Part shown: one piece after another, positions 44,091 through 53,082 of the stretch
Layout: each line of letters opens with the position of its first letter
Position numbering within the stretch: the first letter of the stretch is position 1
Source: an uncultured Algibacter sp.
Lineage (GTDB): Bacteria > Bacteroidota > Bacteroidia > Flavobacteriales > Flavobacteriaceae
DNA: 64,000 bases
Assembly: GCF_947495675.1 (NCBI RefSeq)
Contig: NZ_CANLZX010000003.1
Span: 1-64,000 of the forward strand
Direction: 5' to 3'
Notes under the pieces: model-generated
Databases searched by the model: none
The model's input: the letters and a program-made list of their open reading frames with translations, nothing else
Told to the model about the DNA's origin: nothing
Program-made: the position numbers and the translations under genes

Positions 44091-45470
44091 ATGTTACTTA
44101 TACTATTAAAATCAAGTGCCTGTTTAGCAGTTTTTATGTTATTTTATAAACTTTGTTTAGAAAAAACAAGTGCGCATACCTTTAAACGTTTCTATTTAAT
44201 AGCTGTTATTTTAATATCAATCAGCATTCCTTTTATTGTATTTACAGAATATATTGAAACAAAACCTGCTAATTTAACTAACATTACAGAATTTAAAACA
44301 GGAACAACAGATGTACTTGAAAATAAGTTAGTTATAAACTATACATCTATTATCTTATGGAGTATTTACATTTTAGGAGTCATCATTTTTTCGTTTAGAT
44401 TTTTTAAAAACCTCTATCAAATATTTCAAAAAATAAAAGCAAACCCTAAGTATAAAAACCAAAATTATATAAATGTTTTACTGCATGATTTAATACATCC
44501 TCATACCTTTTTTAATTATATATTTTTAAATAAAAACAATTATGAACATAACCTTATACCAAAAGAAGTTTTATTGCATGAGCAAGTTCATGCAAAACAA
44601 AAACACGCTATAGATATATTGTTCATTGAAGTACTTCAAATAGCTTTTTGGTTTAACCCATTGCTTTATTTTATAAAAAAGGATATTAAACTTAATCATG
44701 AATTTTTAGCAGACCAAGCTGTTATAAATAAAGGTATTAATACAAAACAGTATCAGTATTTATTATTAGCATTCTCATCAAATGCAGCTGATATCCCTTT
44801 GGCAAATGCCATCAATTATTCATTAATCAAAAAACGATTTACAGTCATGAAAACAAAAACATCAAAAACAGTCATTTGGTTTAGAAGTCTAGTACTTCTG
44901 CCATTATTAGCGATTTTAATTTATAGTTTTAGTAATAAAAATTATATTGAATACGATTATTCTTTAAATGAAACCATCACTCAAGAAAAAGCAACAAAAA
45001 AACAAGTTGAAGAATATAATGCTTTAGCAAAAAAATATAATGCACAACCGCAAAATAAACGTGTTATAAAACTAAAAGATGTTAACCGATTAGAATATTT
45101 ATATAGTTTAATGAGTGAAGAACAAAAAGTAAATAGCCAACCTTTTCCAGATTGTCCACCACCACCTGCCCCACCTATAGTAAAAAAAGGTGATGCTTCA
45201 AATATTCCACCACCACCTAAACCACCATATGCAAAAAAATGTGATGTATCTGAAGTTCCTAATCCACCTTTGCCACCAGCTCCAAAACCACCATTAGATC
45301 ACGTGATTGATATGGCTAAAAAAGGTGCTATATTTTATTACAATGGCAAAAAAGTATCTTCTGATGAAGCCATTGAATTATTAAAAAAGAATAAAAATTT
45401 AAATATATCCTCAAAAACAATCGATGACGTTAGTGTTGTAAAAATTCAAACAGAACCCATAAGACTCTAA
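44091..45470 (+). CDS. M56 (BlaR1-like) membrane metallopeptidase with proline-rich C-terminal region
   Basis: 459 residues. Membrane helices in the first 110 residues and the zinc motif LLHEQVHAKQKH (HExxH near residue 162) define the BlaR1/M56 domain, followed by NHEFLADQAV. A further helix lies near 265. The exported C-terminal part has tandem proline-rich units (CPPPPAPPIVKKGDAS, IPPPPKPPYAKKCDVS, PNPPLPPAPKPP) and a final small domain (YYNGKKVSSDEAIELLKKN). It senses an envelope signal and inactivates the BlaI partner. There is no penicillin-binding sensor domain, so the signal is unknown. Confidence 0.85.
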   Translation: MLLILLKSSACLAVFMLFYKLCLEKTSAHTFKRFYLIAVILISISIPFIVFTEYIETKPANLTNITEFKTGTTDVLENKLVINYTSIILWSIYILGVIIFSFRFFKNLYQIFQKIKANPKYKNQNYINVLLHDLIHPHTFFNYIFLNKNNYEHNLIPKEVLLHEQVHAKQKHAIDILFIEVLQIAFWFNPLLYFIKKDIKLNHEFLADQAVINKGINTKQYQYLLLAFSSNAADIPLANAINYSLIKKRFTVMKTKTSKTVIWFRSLVLLPLLAILIYSFSNKNYIEYDYSLNETITQEKATKKQVEEYNALAKKYNAQPQNKRVIKLKDVNRLEYLYSLMSEEQKVNSQPFPDCPPPPAPPIVKKGDASNIPPPPKPPYAKKCDVSEVPNPPLPPAPKPPLDHVIDMAKKGAIFYYNGKKVSSDEAIELLKKNKNLNISSKTIDDVSVVKIQTEPIRL

Positions 45471-45481
45471 ACTATCCTTAG

Positions 45482-45512
45482 ACCTGTAAATTAAAAACTT
45501 ACAGGTTTTTTT
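45482..45512 (+). terminator. Terminator after the first M56 gene
   Basis: ACCTGTAA / TTACAGGT 8-bp stem with 9-nt loop and a run of seven T, 11 bp beyond the M56 stop codon. Confidence 0.85.
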
Positions 45513-45579
45513 GTTAAAAGTTGTAACAAATCACTAGCATAAACGTTCTAATAGTTAATCAATCAAAAAACAATCAATC

Positions 45580-46680
45580 ATGTTAAAGCGTTTTTTTATA
45601 ATCTGCTCAGGAGCAGATACCGATATTCTAGAAGGTTGCTCCATAGGTGAGCAAAACAAATACACAGGTATTGGAGCCACCGTTTTCTTCACAGCAGTTA
45701 TGGCTTTTATTGCTGCTAGTTATGCTTTGTATACCGTATTTGACAACCTTTATTCTTCTATTTTTTTCGGACTAATATGGGGTTTGCTTATTTTTAACTT
45801 AGACCGTTACATTGTTTCTACTATAAAAAAAACGGGAAATGTTATAGATGAGCTAATTCAAGCTTCTCCAAGAATAATTTTAGCAATAATAATAGCAGTT
45901 GTAATTTCAAAACCTCTTGAACTTAAAATTTTTGAAAAAGAAATTAATCAAGTTCTATTGGAGCAAAAAAACGAAATGACTTTAGCTAATAAAACACAAC
46001 TTGCCAAACAATTTACACCTAACATTGATGAGTTAAATAACAATATTATAACCTTACAACAAGAAATTGACACTAAAGAGGCGGAAGTAAATCAACTTTA
46101 TAACACTTATATAGCCGAAGCCGAGGGAACTGCTGGTACTAAACTTTTAGGAAAAGGACCTGTTTATAAGGAAAAACGAGAAAAACACGACGCCTTACTA
46201 GCCGAATTACAGCAATTAAAAACAGATAATAAAGCAAAAATTATTTCTTTTGAGAACGAAATAGCAAAACTTAAAGGCGATTATAATATGCAGGTTGCAA
46301 ACACACAGCCTATTATTAATAATTTTGACGGTTTAATGGCTAGGATTGAAGCATTAGGGAAGCTCCCTTGGTTACCATCACTTTTTATATTTATGCTTTT
46401 TTTAGCTATTGAAACCTCACCTATACTTGCTAAACTACTGTCTCCAAAAGGCGCTTACGACCTTAAACTTGAAGACTTAGAAATGGCTATAAAAACAAAT
46501 GTACTTCAAAACAAAAACCAGCTCGAAGCTTTATTAAAAACTGATTACGCCATTAACGACCGCATTTATAGCGATATTGAAAAAGAAAGCGAGTTATACA
46601 CATACAAACGCAAAAAAGCGAGGGAACTTATGCAATTGCAAGCAGATGCCTTTTACAAACAACAAAAAAACATATTGTAA
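45580..46680 (+). CDS. DUF4407 membrane protein with coiled coil
   Basis: 366 residues. The start ICSGADTDILEGCSIGEQNK and the following two helix pairs (ATVFFTAVMAFIAASYAL, SIFFGLIWGLLIFNLDRYIV, IILAIIIAVVISKPLEL) are the DUF4407 signature. A long charged coiled coil (about 130-240, with QQEIDTKEAEVNQ) sits outside the membrane, then a last helix (LFIFMLFLAIETSPIL). Biochemical role unknown; common and single-copy in Flavobacteriaceae. Single-gene unit. Confidence 0.85.
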   Translation: MLKRFFIICSGADTDILEGCSIGEQNKYTGIGATVFFTAVMAFIAASYALYTVFDNLYSSIFFGLIWGLLIFNLDRYIVSTIKKTGNVIDELIQASPRIILAIIIAVVISKPLELKIFEKEINQVLLEQKNEMTLANKTQLAKQFTPNIDELNNNIITLQQEIDTKEAEVNQLYNTYIAEAEGTAGTKLLGKGPVYKEKREKHDALLAELQQLKTDNKAKIISFENEIAKLKGDYNMQVANTQPIINNFDGLMARIEALGKLPWLPSLFIFMLFLAIETSPILAKLLSPKGAYDLKLEDLEMAIKTNVLQNKNQLEALLKTDYAINDRIYSDIEKESELYTYKRKKARELMQLQADAFYKQQKNIL

Positions 46681-46959
46681 CTATGCTGCAATTTCAGATT
46701 TAAAATGATCGTATAATTCTTTACAGCCAAAACCAATTATTGATAATCTTTTGTTTTTAGCTAGAGCTTCTTCATGGAGTTTTGAAATAGCATCAACACC
46801 ATATTTATCCATACTTACTATTTCTTGGATGCTAATTGTTACGTTGTTAACTTTTTCAAAAATGTTGTTAAATTCATCATTAAAAACAGTTACATTGTTC
46901 TTATCAAGAACACCTTTAATTTTAAAGAAATTGTTGCAATTGGTAATTTTAAAGTCCAT
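46681..46959 (-). CDS. STAS-domain protein
   Basis: 92 residues, whole length one STAS fold like anti-sigma-factor antagonists: FFKIKGVLDKNNVTVFND, then VTISIQEIVSMDKYGVDAIS at the conserved helix start, and LSIIGFGCKELYDHF. In SpoIIAA-type proteins the conserved Ser is in D.SG; here the site reads MDKYG, so phosphorylation control may be lost. Soluble, probably a regulator by protein binding; partner unknown. It starts directly after the stop of the DUF4407 gene on the other strand (convergent). Confidence 0.75.
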   Translation of the reverse strand: MDFKITNCNNFFKIKGVLDKNNVTVFNDEFNNIFEKVNNVTISIQEIVSMDKYGVDAISKLHEEALAKNKRLSIIGFGCKELYDHFKSEIAA

Positions 46960-47238
46960 AATATGTTGATTTTTAAGAGTTAAAATAAACTTGAGGGAGA
47001 ATATTGTTATTTACACAATCGTAAAAATAGAAAACATAAGAGGTTACTTCACAATTTTTTCGACCAAGACATTTTTCTTTAGATGAAAAAATACTTTATG
47101 TTAATTTCATCGATGACTAACCCTTTTTAATTATAAGATTTTGTTACATTTACCTCATAACAATTTGTTTTAACACAAAAAAGATGGTATGAGTTTTGTA
47201 CTAAGAACAATAATATCAAATAATAAATATTCTAAAAC

Positions 47239-47670
47239 ATGAAAAAATTAGTTTTATTAATTTGTATGATTTCTTTCTTAAATAGCTTTTCACAAGTTGA
47301 TACTGAGGCAGATATAAAAGCTATTAATAAAGTTTTAAAAAACCAAAGAATTGCCTGGTCTAATAACAACTTAGAGGAGTATATGGAAGGCTATTGGAAA
47401 AGTGATTCATTGAAATTTTACGGAAGTAACGGTGTAACTTACGGATGGGAAAACACTTTAGAGCGCTACCAAAAAGCTTATCCTACAAAAGACCACACAG
47501 GAAAACTTAGTTTTAGAATTAATGATATTTCGTATATAAGTAACAATGCTTACTATGTTTTAGGCGAATACCATATAAAACGAGACATTGGTAATGCTGA
47601 TGGTATTTTTATGGTTATTTTTAAAAAGATTAATGGTGAATGGAAGATTATTGCAGACACTTCCAGTTAG
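47239..47670 (+). CDS. Secreted SnoaL/DUF4440-like (NTF2-fold) protein
   Basis: 143 residues with a signal peptide (MKKLVLLICMISFLNSFSQ). NTF2-like pattern: AINKVLKNQRIAWSNNNLEE, YMEGYWKSDSLKFYGSNGVT, YGWENTLERYQKAYP and GIFMVIFKKINGEWKIIADT at the end. Proteins of this sort are small envelope proteins with unknown ligands. Single gene. Confidence 0.82.
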   Translation: MKKLVLLICMISFLNSFSQVDTEADIKAINKVLKNQRIAWSNNNLEEYMEGYWKSDSLKFYGSNGVTYGWENTLERYQKAYPTKDHTGKLSFRINDISYISNNAYYVLGEYHIKRDIGNADGIFMVIFKKINGEWKIIADTSS

Positions 47671-47673
47671 TCC

Positions 47674-47955
47674 TCATAAAGTATTATTGCCTATATTTTT
47701 TAATAAATCTTGATGCTTAACAATATCTACGGGGTTGTAAACTTCTTTTGTTGATACTGGGTATTTTTCTAATAAATGCTTTGGCCTAACAGGACGTTTC
47801 TCAAAACCACCACCACAGTTTGGACAAACTTCATGTAGAAATGTTTCTACACAATCTTTACAAAATGTACATTCAAAGGTACAAATCATGGCTTCTTTTG
47901 AACTGTAAGGGAGTACTTTGTTACAATTTTCGCAGTTTGGTCTTATTTCTAACAT
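47674..47955 (-). CDS. DUF1272 zinc-ribbon protein
   Basis: 93 residues. Cys pairs in CENCNK, CTFECTFCKDC and CPNCGG give two zinc-binding sites, as in DUF1272. The C-terminal tail RPVRPKHLLEKYPVST is typical. Cytosolic, function unknown. Ends 3 bp from the convergent NTF2-like gene. Confidence 0.85.
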   Translation of the reverse strand: MLEIRPNCENCNKVLPYSSKEAMICTFECTFCKDCVETFLHEVCPNCGGGFEKRPVRPKHLLEKYPVSTKEVYNPVDIVKHQDLLKNIGNNTL

Positions 47956-47990
47956 GTTTTTGTTAGGTGTTTAAGTGAAAAGCCTAAATT

Positions 47991-48569
47991 TTATAATTTC
48001 TTCACGAAATCTGTAATAATAACAGTTAGTGTTGGCCCTACTTTACCCTCAATATATTTCTCATTATCACGATCTAGACGTATATTTCGAACAGCAGTAC
48101 CTTGTTTAGCAACCATACTAGAACCTTTTACTTTAAGATCTTTAATTAAAACAACAGAGTCTCCATGTTCTAAAACTACACCATTTACATCTCTGTGAAT
48201 TAGTTTTTCTGGATCTGCTTCACCTTCTCCTGTAGCTTTTGCAAATTCTAAAATGTCGTCTTCTAAATACATCATATCTAACAAGTCTTGTGGCCAGCCT
48301 TCTGCTCTTAAACGAGAAAGCATTCTCCATGCGGCTACTTTTACTGCATCTTGCTCACTCCACATACTATCATTTAAACAACGCCAATGGTTTGCATCTG
48401 TTATTTCAGGATCTTCTATTTGGTCAACACATATTTTGCATGCTACTAAAGACTTATTTAATGTTTCATCTTTTTGTGGTGCTAAAGTATATATTTGTAA
48501 ATGCTCTTCGTTTCCACATAGTTCGCATTTATTATCGGCTCTTTTATATAATTCTCTTTCTAAACTCAT
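47991..48569 (-). CDS. PhnA-domain protein
   Basis: 192 residues. N-terminal zinc ribbon (CELCGNEEHLQIY, CKICVDQIEDP) and a C-terminal PhnA SH3-like domain (VLEHGDSVVLIKDLKVKGSS, KQGTAVRNIRL, ILTDFVKKL-type end). PhnA/YjdM proteins were once linked to phosphonate use but have no proven enzyme activity in this form. Same direction as the DUF1272 gene, 35 bp apart. Confidence 0.85.
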   Translation of the reverse strand: MSLERELYKRADNKCELCGNEEHLQIYTLAPQKDETLNKSLVACKICVDQIEDPEITDANHWRCLNDSMWSEQDAVKVAAWRMLSRLRAEGWPQDLLDMMYLEDDILEFAKATGEGEADPEKLIHRDVNGVVLEHGDSVVLIKDLKVKGSSMVAKQGTAVRNIRLDRDNEKYIEGKVGPTLTVIITDFVKKL

Positions 48570-48656
48570 TTTCTACTTTTTGTTACTGCAATAATACAGC
48601 TAAATAGGAGGTTCTACAAGTTTAGGTTTAATAAGATAAAATTATTTAAAAACAAG

Positions 48657-48682
48657 AAAAGGACACTTTTGGGTGTCCTTTT
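48657..48682 (-). terminator. Terminator of the 276-aa secreted protein gene
   Basis: AAAAGGACAC / GTGTCCTTTT, a 10-bp perfect stem with a 6-nt loop, 20 bp beyond the stop codon of the leftward gene; may act in both directions. Confidence 0.85.
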
Positions 48683-48701
48683 CGATTATATTATAATACT
48701 A

Positions 48702-49532
48702 TTATTTGGAAAGATCGTGAATCCAGGTATACAAATAATCACCATGAACTCCTGTGAAATATTTACCCCATGCTTTTCCTTTTGCTTTATTCTCTTCGGT
48801 TTCTGGAAATGCTATATCCATTAACTCGCCACCTCTTTCAAACATCTTATCTAAATCTGCCAATGAGTCAAGGAAAAAAGCTTCCATATATTCTGTTTTA
48901 TCTGATCCCCAAGCATGTACATTTGGATAATATGCTTTAACGTGTTCATTTTTTTGGACTATTGCAGCATTCCCTTCCATTCTTAATTTTTCAAACTCTT
49001 CCATAGAACCATCTTCTGGAAAAGCAAAATGACTTTTTCTAACATAACACACCATATCTTTTGTTGGTTTTTCAGTCATATATTTAGCTCCTGAAATTGG
49101 TGCATAAATTTCATCAGAATGTTCGTTGGCAAAATAGGAGGCTAGATTTTTTAAGAATGCTTTTCTCTTGGCTTCATCTGGCCATGCTTCTTTTTCTAAT
49201 TCACTACTACGTGCTCCAAACTTACCTATATCTTCCCAAGAAGCAAAGTTATGCACTGCAATAAACTCAGTATTATCGCCGGTCATATTATGTAAATACA
49301 TGGAAGCTCCCATTATATATTCATTTTTCATGGTTACTTTTTCAAAGTACTCTTTTGCAGCAGCTTTCCATTCGGACATTTTAAAATCTTCCTTATTCAT
49401 GTTCCAATGATTTGTGGTAACTGTCATGAATTCTTGATCTTTAGAAGTGTCATCTTGAGATGAAATTGTACTTGTACAAAACAACAATAACATAGCAGTT
49501 AGTGTTGAAAATAATTGTTTGGTTGTTTTCAT
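48702..49532 (-). CDS. Secreted protein of unknown function with two ferredoxin-like repeats
   Basis: 276 residues with a signal peptide (ending near TISSQ). Two halves have similar layout: TVTTNHWNMNKEDFKMSEWK...EYIMGASMYLHNM and YVRKSHFAFPEDGSMEEFEK...HVKAYYPNVHAWGS. This suggests a dimeric alpha/beta-barrel fold formed within one chain. No catalytic motif was recognised. Single gene with its own terminator. Confidence 0.6.
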   Translation of the reverse strand: MKTTKQLFSTLTAMLLLFCTSTISSQDDTSKDQEFMTVTTNHWNMNKEDFKMSEWKAAAKEYFEKVTMKNEYIMGASMYLHNMTGDNTEFIAVHNFASWEDIGKFGARSSELEKEAWPDEAKRKAFLKNLASYFANEHSDEIYAPISGAKYMTEKPTKDMVCYVRKSHFAFPEDGSMEEFEKLRMEGNAAIVQKNEHVKAYYPNVHAWGSDKTEYMEAFFLDSLADLDKMFERGGELMDIAFPETEENKAKGKAWGKYFTGVHGDYLYTWIHDLSK

Positions 49533-49675
49533 AATCTGTAAAAAATTAAAGTTTATAAAATTTGTTAAAATTAAATACTACTTTAAGATCGAGGGAGAAA
49601 TAGATTATGCTATAAAAATGTTTAAGGAGATAGAGAGATTATAAATATAATTAAAAACTTCTGAAAATCAATATT

Positions 49676-50041
49676 TTAACTCAGTAATATTTCTCTCATT
49701 TTTTTAGTCATCCCTCTAACAACCATTTTATAAGAATGATCTACTAAATCTTTTATGACCTGAGGTTGCAATTCGCCTTCATTTAGATAGAGTGTGTTCC
49801 AATGTTTTTTACTCATGTGAAATCCTGGACGGATACTATGATAAATGGCACGTAATTCTTCAGAATATTCAGGGTCTGCTTTCAAATTTATTGCCGGTTC
49901 ACCACTTTCCCATTTTTTTAATGATACTAATGCAAACATTTTACCTAAGACTTTAAAGACTAAAGTATCTTCATCAAAAGGAAAATCTTCGGTAGTTCCT
50001 TTTTTTTCTAAGCAATAGTTTCTAAGTTGCTCAATATTCAT
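49676..50041 (-). CDS. MmcQ/YjbR-family protein
   Basis: 121 residues: MNIEQLRNYCLEKKGTTEDF, FDEDTLVFKVLGKMFALVSL, INLKADPEYSEELRAIY, MSKKHWNTLYL and the C-terminal DHSYKMVVRGMTKK. The YjbR fold resembles a double-wing DNA-binding structure, but function is not established. Last gene of a leftward overlapping operon (start overlaps the DUF4230 stop by one base). Confidence 0.9.
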   Translation of the reverse strand: MNIEQLRNYCLEKKGTTEDFPFDEDTLVFKVLGKMFALVSLKKWESGEPAINLKADPEYSEELRAIYHSIRPGFHMSKKHWNTLYLNEGELQPQVIKDLVDHSYKMVVRGMTKKMREILLS

Positions 50042-50649
50042 TATTGAAGTTTTTTTGAACTGCCAGATTCAATCTCTAAAGCCGAATAATCTAATTTCCA
50101 TCCTATGGTTTCAACTATGGTTTCGATAAGTAAAATAGCTTCTAAGGCTTCTTTCTGAGCTACTTGAATAAGTCCGCTTTCTGGAATTTTATCTTGTATA
50201 TGTTGTTTAGCCTCGTTGTGTAATCCAGTTAGGTCATTTGCTTCAAACTTATTGAAATACCCATCGGATTTATCATAGTAATTCAAATTTGTCTCAATAG
50301 ATAGCACTTCGGGTTGAGGAAAATGTTTTAATATAATTTTCTTATTATCGGTATCTGCAATCAAATCTATTTTTGCCAAATCATAACCAATATGTGCTTT
50401 TGCATTGATTACAACTAAAGCCTTTTTTCTACTTGTTATTAATTTTAAAAAACGCTCTTTTACATCTTCGTAATGGTAAATTTCAGCAAAATCGCCTTCA
50501 ACAGTTATAAACTTACAAACCTTTTTAATCTTATCTAAAAGTATTGTGGATTGTGAATTTACAAGTTGTTTTTTCTTAATAGACTTTAAAATAGTAACAA
50601 CACCTAATGTTACTAATATTGTAATAATAACTGCTAAAAAAACTTCCAT
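50041..50649 (-). CDS. DUF4230 membrane-anchored protein
   Basis: 202 residues. An N-terminal membrane helix (VFLAVIITILVTLGVVTIL) is followed by a DUF4230 domain: KFITVEGDFAEIYHYED, KALVVINAKAHIGYDLAKID, IILKHFPQPEVLSIE, YYDKSDGYFNKFEANDLTGL. Role unknown. Overlaps its neighbours by one base on both sides, so it is translationally coupled. Confidence 0.85.
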   Translation of the reverse strand: MEVFLAVIITILVTLGVVTILKSIKKKQLVNSQSTILLDKIKKVCKFITVEGDFAEIYHYEDVKERFLKLITSRKKALVVINAKAHIGYDLAKIDLIADTDNKKIILKHFPQPEVLSIETNLNYYDKSDGYFNKFEANDLTGLHNEAKQHIQDKIPESGLIQVAQKEALEAILLIETIVETIGWKLDYSALEIESGSSKKLQ

Positions 50650-51398
50650 TAACTTAAAACTTTATATAAAATAGGTTTACTTGGTGTCGCATCATTCTCG
50701 AACGGAGCTATTTGTAAATTTAAAAAATACTCTCCATCTTCTATTTGGTTTGATACATAAATTAACTCTGTAATTGTAGCATCTAACCGTAACCTTCCTT
50801 TTGTATTCCAAAATGCATTGTGCCCTAACAGTTCACCCTCATCTTTTTCTTTATCTATACTAGGCACATCTACAAGTAAATGTTTTATGCCTTTATTTAC
50901 TAGAAATTTTACAGCATCTTCTTTTAAATAAGGCCAATTGGTATTTGAATATTGTCTGGATAATTTACTTCTTGTATTTGGAATGGTTCTTAAAATTACA
51001 GCATCTCTTTTTTTATTTCCTAAAGCAAATTGAAGTTGCTTTTGGGAGATAACTTTATCGCCCATATCATTTTCTGGAGCAACAGTAATTACTTCGGCTA
51101 AGAAAAAGAATGTTTTTAAATTTTGGTTTATGGAGTGCACCTCTTCTGTTATATGGCCAGCGCATTCGGTGTGGGTACCATGGGCATGCGGATTAAAATG
51201 GATATTATTAAAATTAATACTCGCACCCTGACTTACAGCAGCAATCCACTCACCATCTGTAACAGGCTCGATTTTTGGCTCGTCAATATACCAAGCGTTC
51301 ACATTGTTTTTAGATGATATTAATGGTATAGAAATATCTAAAGGTTGCGATAAATCTATTTGTAATTTTCTAGAATTGTATTGTATTGTCGCTATCAA
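50649..51398 (-). CDS. Cyclase-family (kynurenine formamidase-like) metal hydrolase
   Basis: 249 residues. The metal-binding motif NPHAHGTHTECAGHI (HxGTHxD-type, with Glu in place of Asp) is characteristic, with VILRTIPNTRSKLSRQY and KHLLVDVPSIDKEKDEG further on. Family members hydrolyse amides or lactones such as N-formylkynurenine; the substrate here is unknown. Start overlaps the hemW stop by 4 bp. Confidence 0.85.
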   Translation of the reverse strand: MIATIQYNSRKLQIDLSQPLDISIPLISSKNNVNAWYIDEPKIEPVTDGEWIAAVSQGASINFNNIHFNPHAHGTHTECAGHITEEVHSINQNLKTFFFLAEVITVAPENDMGDKVISQKQLQFALGNKKRDAVILRTIPNTRSKLSRQYSNTNWPYLKEDAVKFLVNKGIKHLLVDVPSIDKEKDEGELLGHNAFWNTKGRLRLDATITELIYVSNQIEDGEYFLNLQIAPFENDATPSKPILYKVLS

Positions 51399-52528
51399 GA
51401 TAGATTTATTTTAAAAAGGCTTGAAGCGATTCCATCGCTTAAAAATTTGCCTTTTTTGGTTGTTAATAGTTTGCCTTTTTCAATATACAATAATTGTTCC
51501 TTAATATAAATATCTGCCTGCTGCAAAAGATACTTTTTATAAGTAATACCATAATTTTCTTCTACTTTTTTGAGAGAAACACCCCAAACGGTTCGTAAAC
51601 CTGTCATGATATATTCATTAAATTTATCAGTTTTAGAGAGTTTTTCTACTTCTGAAGGCAATTCATTGTTATGAATGGATTTTATATACTTTGTATTATT
51701 GGACACATTCCAGCTACGTTGGTCACCTGTAAATGAATGTGCAGACGGGCCAATACCCAAGTACCATTTTCCTAACCAATATGACGAATTATTTTTACTA
51801 AAATAGTTTGGCTTCCCAAAGTTAGAAAGTTCATAATTTACAAAACCAGAAGCCTCTAGTTTCTCTACAAGAATATTAAATTGTTCTTGAGCTAAATCAT
51901 CGTCAACATTATCAATCACCCCTTTTTTAATAAATGTTTCTAGAGCTGTTTTAGGTTCTACAGTTAAAGCATAACAAGAAATATGAGGTACTTTGAATGA
52001 TAATGCCTTTTCTATATTCTTAATCCAATCGTTATTTGATAATCCTGGAATACCATAAATTAAATCGACAGATATATTTTTGAAATATTGAGTTGCTAAT
52101 GCTAAACATTCACTAGCCTCTTGTGCATTATGTGCTCGATTCATGAGTTTTAAATCGCGTTCGTAAAAAGATTGAACACCAATACTTAAGCGGTTTATTT
52201 GACTTTCTGAAAGTTGAAATAAGATATCTTTAGATAAATCGTCTGGATTTGCTTCTAACGTAATTTCAGGATTTTCAACAACTTTATAATTATTGTAAAC
52301 GGTATTTATAATTAATTCAATCTCACTATTTGTTAGTAAACTTGGTGTTCCTCCTCCAAAATAAATGGTTTCAACAGTTACGTTTTTAAATTCAGTTTTT
52401 CGTAGTTCTAATTCTTTAATTAAACATATAATAAGCTCATCCTTCTTTTTTAAAGATGTTGAAAAATGAAAATCGCAATAATAACATGCTTGCTTACAAA
52501 ACGGTATGTGTATATAGATGCCGGCCAT
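51395..52528 (-). CDS. hemW: Radical SAM heme chaperone HemW
   Basis: 377 residues. The radical-SAM cluster motif is PFCKQACYYCDF (Cys11, 15, 18), followed by IYFGGGTPSLL, IGVQSFYERDLKLMNRAHNA and SVDLIYGIPGL. The fourth CxxxCxxC-C residue seen in coproporphyrinogen oxidase HemN is absent, and the short C-terminal HemN domain (GLRTVWGVSLKKVEENYG) fits HemW, which inserts heme into respiratory proteins. Start overlaps the ruvC stop by one base. Confidence 0.93.
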   Translation of the reverse strand: MAGIYIHIPFCKQACYYCDFHFSTSLKKKDELIICLIKELELRKTEFKNVTVETIYFGGGTPSLLTNSEIELIINTVYNNYKVVENPEITLEANPDDLSKDILFQLSESQINRLSIGVQSFYERDLKLMNRAHNAQEASECLALATQYFKNISVDLIYGIPGLSNNDWIKNIEKALSFKVPHISCYALTVEPKTALETFIKKGVIDNVDDDLAQEQFNILVEKLEASGFVNYELSNFGKPNYFSKNNSSYWLGKWYLGIGPSAHSFTGDQRSWNVSNNTKYIKSIHNNELPSEVEKLSKTDKFNEYIMTGLRTVWGVSLKKVEENYGITYKKYLLQQADIYIKEQLLYIEKGKLLTTKKGKFLSDGIASSLFKINLS

Positions 52529-53082
52529 TATTTTTTAACTCTACCCTCATTCTGCTTCACAAAAGCGCTCCAACCTGTATAACTTTTGCCTACTTCAATT
52601 CTTCCAGAATTATAAAAGTGGCATACTGCAGCTGCTAAACCATCAGTAGCATCTAAATTTTTAGGAAGTGTTTTTAGGCCTAATAAACTTTGCAGCATTT
52701 TTGCAACTTGCTCTTTACTAGCATTTCCGTTTCCTGTAATGGCCATTTTAATTTTTTTAGGAAGATATTCTGTAATAGGAATTTCCCTGCTTAAACCAGC
52801 CGCCATAGCTACACCTTGAGCCCTTCCTAACTTTAGCATACTTTGTACGTTTTTACCAAAAAAGGGAGCTTCAATGGCAATTTCATCGGGGTTGTGCGTA
52901 TCTATAAGTTCTATAGTGCGCTCAAAAATAAGCTTTAGCTTTAAATAATGGTCGTTGTATTTTTTTAAATCCAGCTCGTTAAGTTGTACAAACTGCATTG
53001 TTTTACCCACTACTTTTATTAGTCCGAAACCCATAATTGTTGTTCCAGGGTCTATTCCTAATATTATTCTTTCTTTCGCCAT
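52528..53082 (-). CDS. ruvC: Holliday-junction endonuclease RuvC
   Basis: 184 residues from [14 protein letters not shown]; the Met at 53082 was chosen because the upstream in-frame codons read into the previous gene and the family starts here. Catalytic acids: Asp in GIDPG, Glu in IEAPFFG, and Asp residues in [16 protein letters not shown]. It resolves Holliday junctions with RuvAB. The start overlaps the preceding stop (TAATG), showing tight coupling in the operon. Confidence 0.96.
   Translation of the reverse strand: MAKERIILGIDPGTTIMGFGLIKVVGKTMQFVQLNELDLKKYNDHYLKLKLIFERTIELIDTHNPDEIAIEAPFFGKNVQSMLKLGRAQGVAMAAGLSREIPITEYLPKKIKMAITGNGNASKEQVAKMLQSLLGLKTLPKNLDATDGLAAAVCHFYNSGRIEVGKSYTGWSAFVKQNEGRVKK

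Noticed and set aside
47082..47129. A 15-codon plus-strand frame (MKKYFMLISSMTNPF)
   Set aside because: Too short, with no signal, terminator or context beyond a hydrophobic start.
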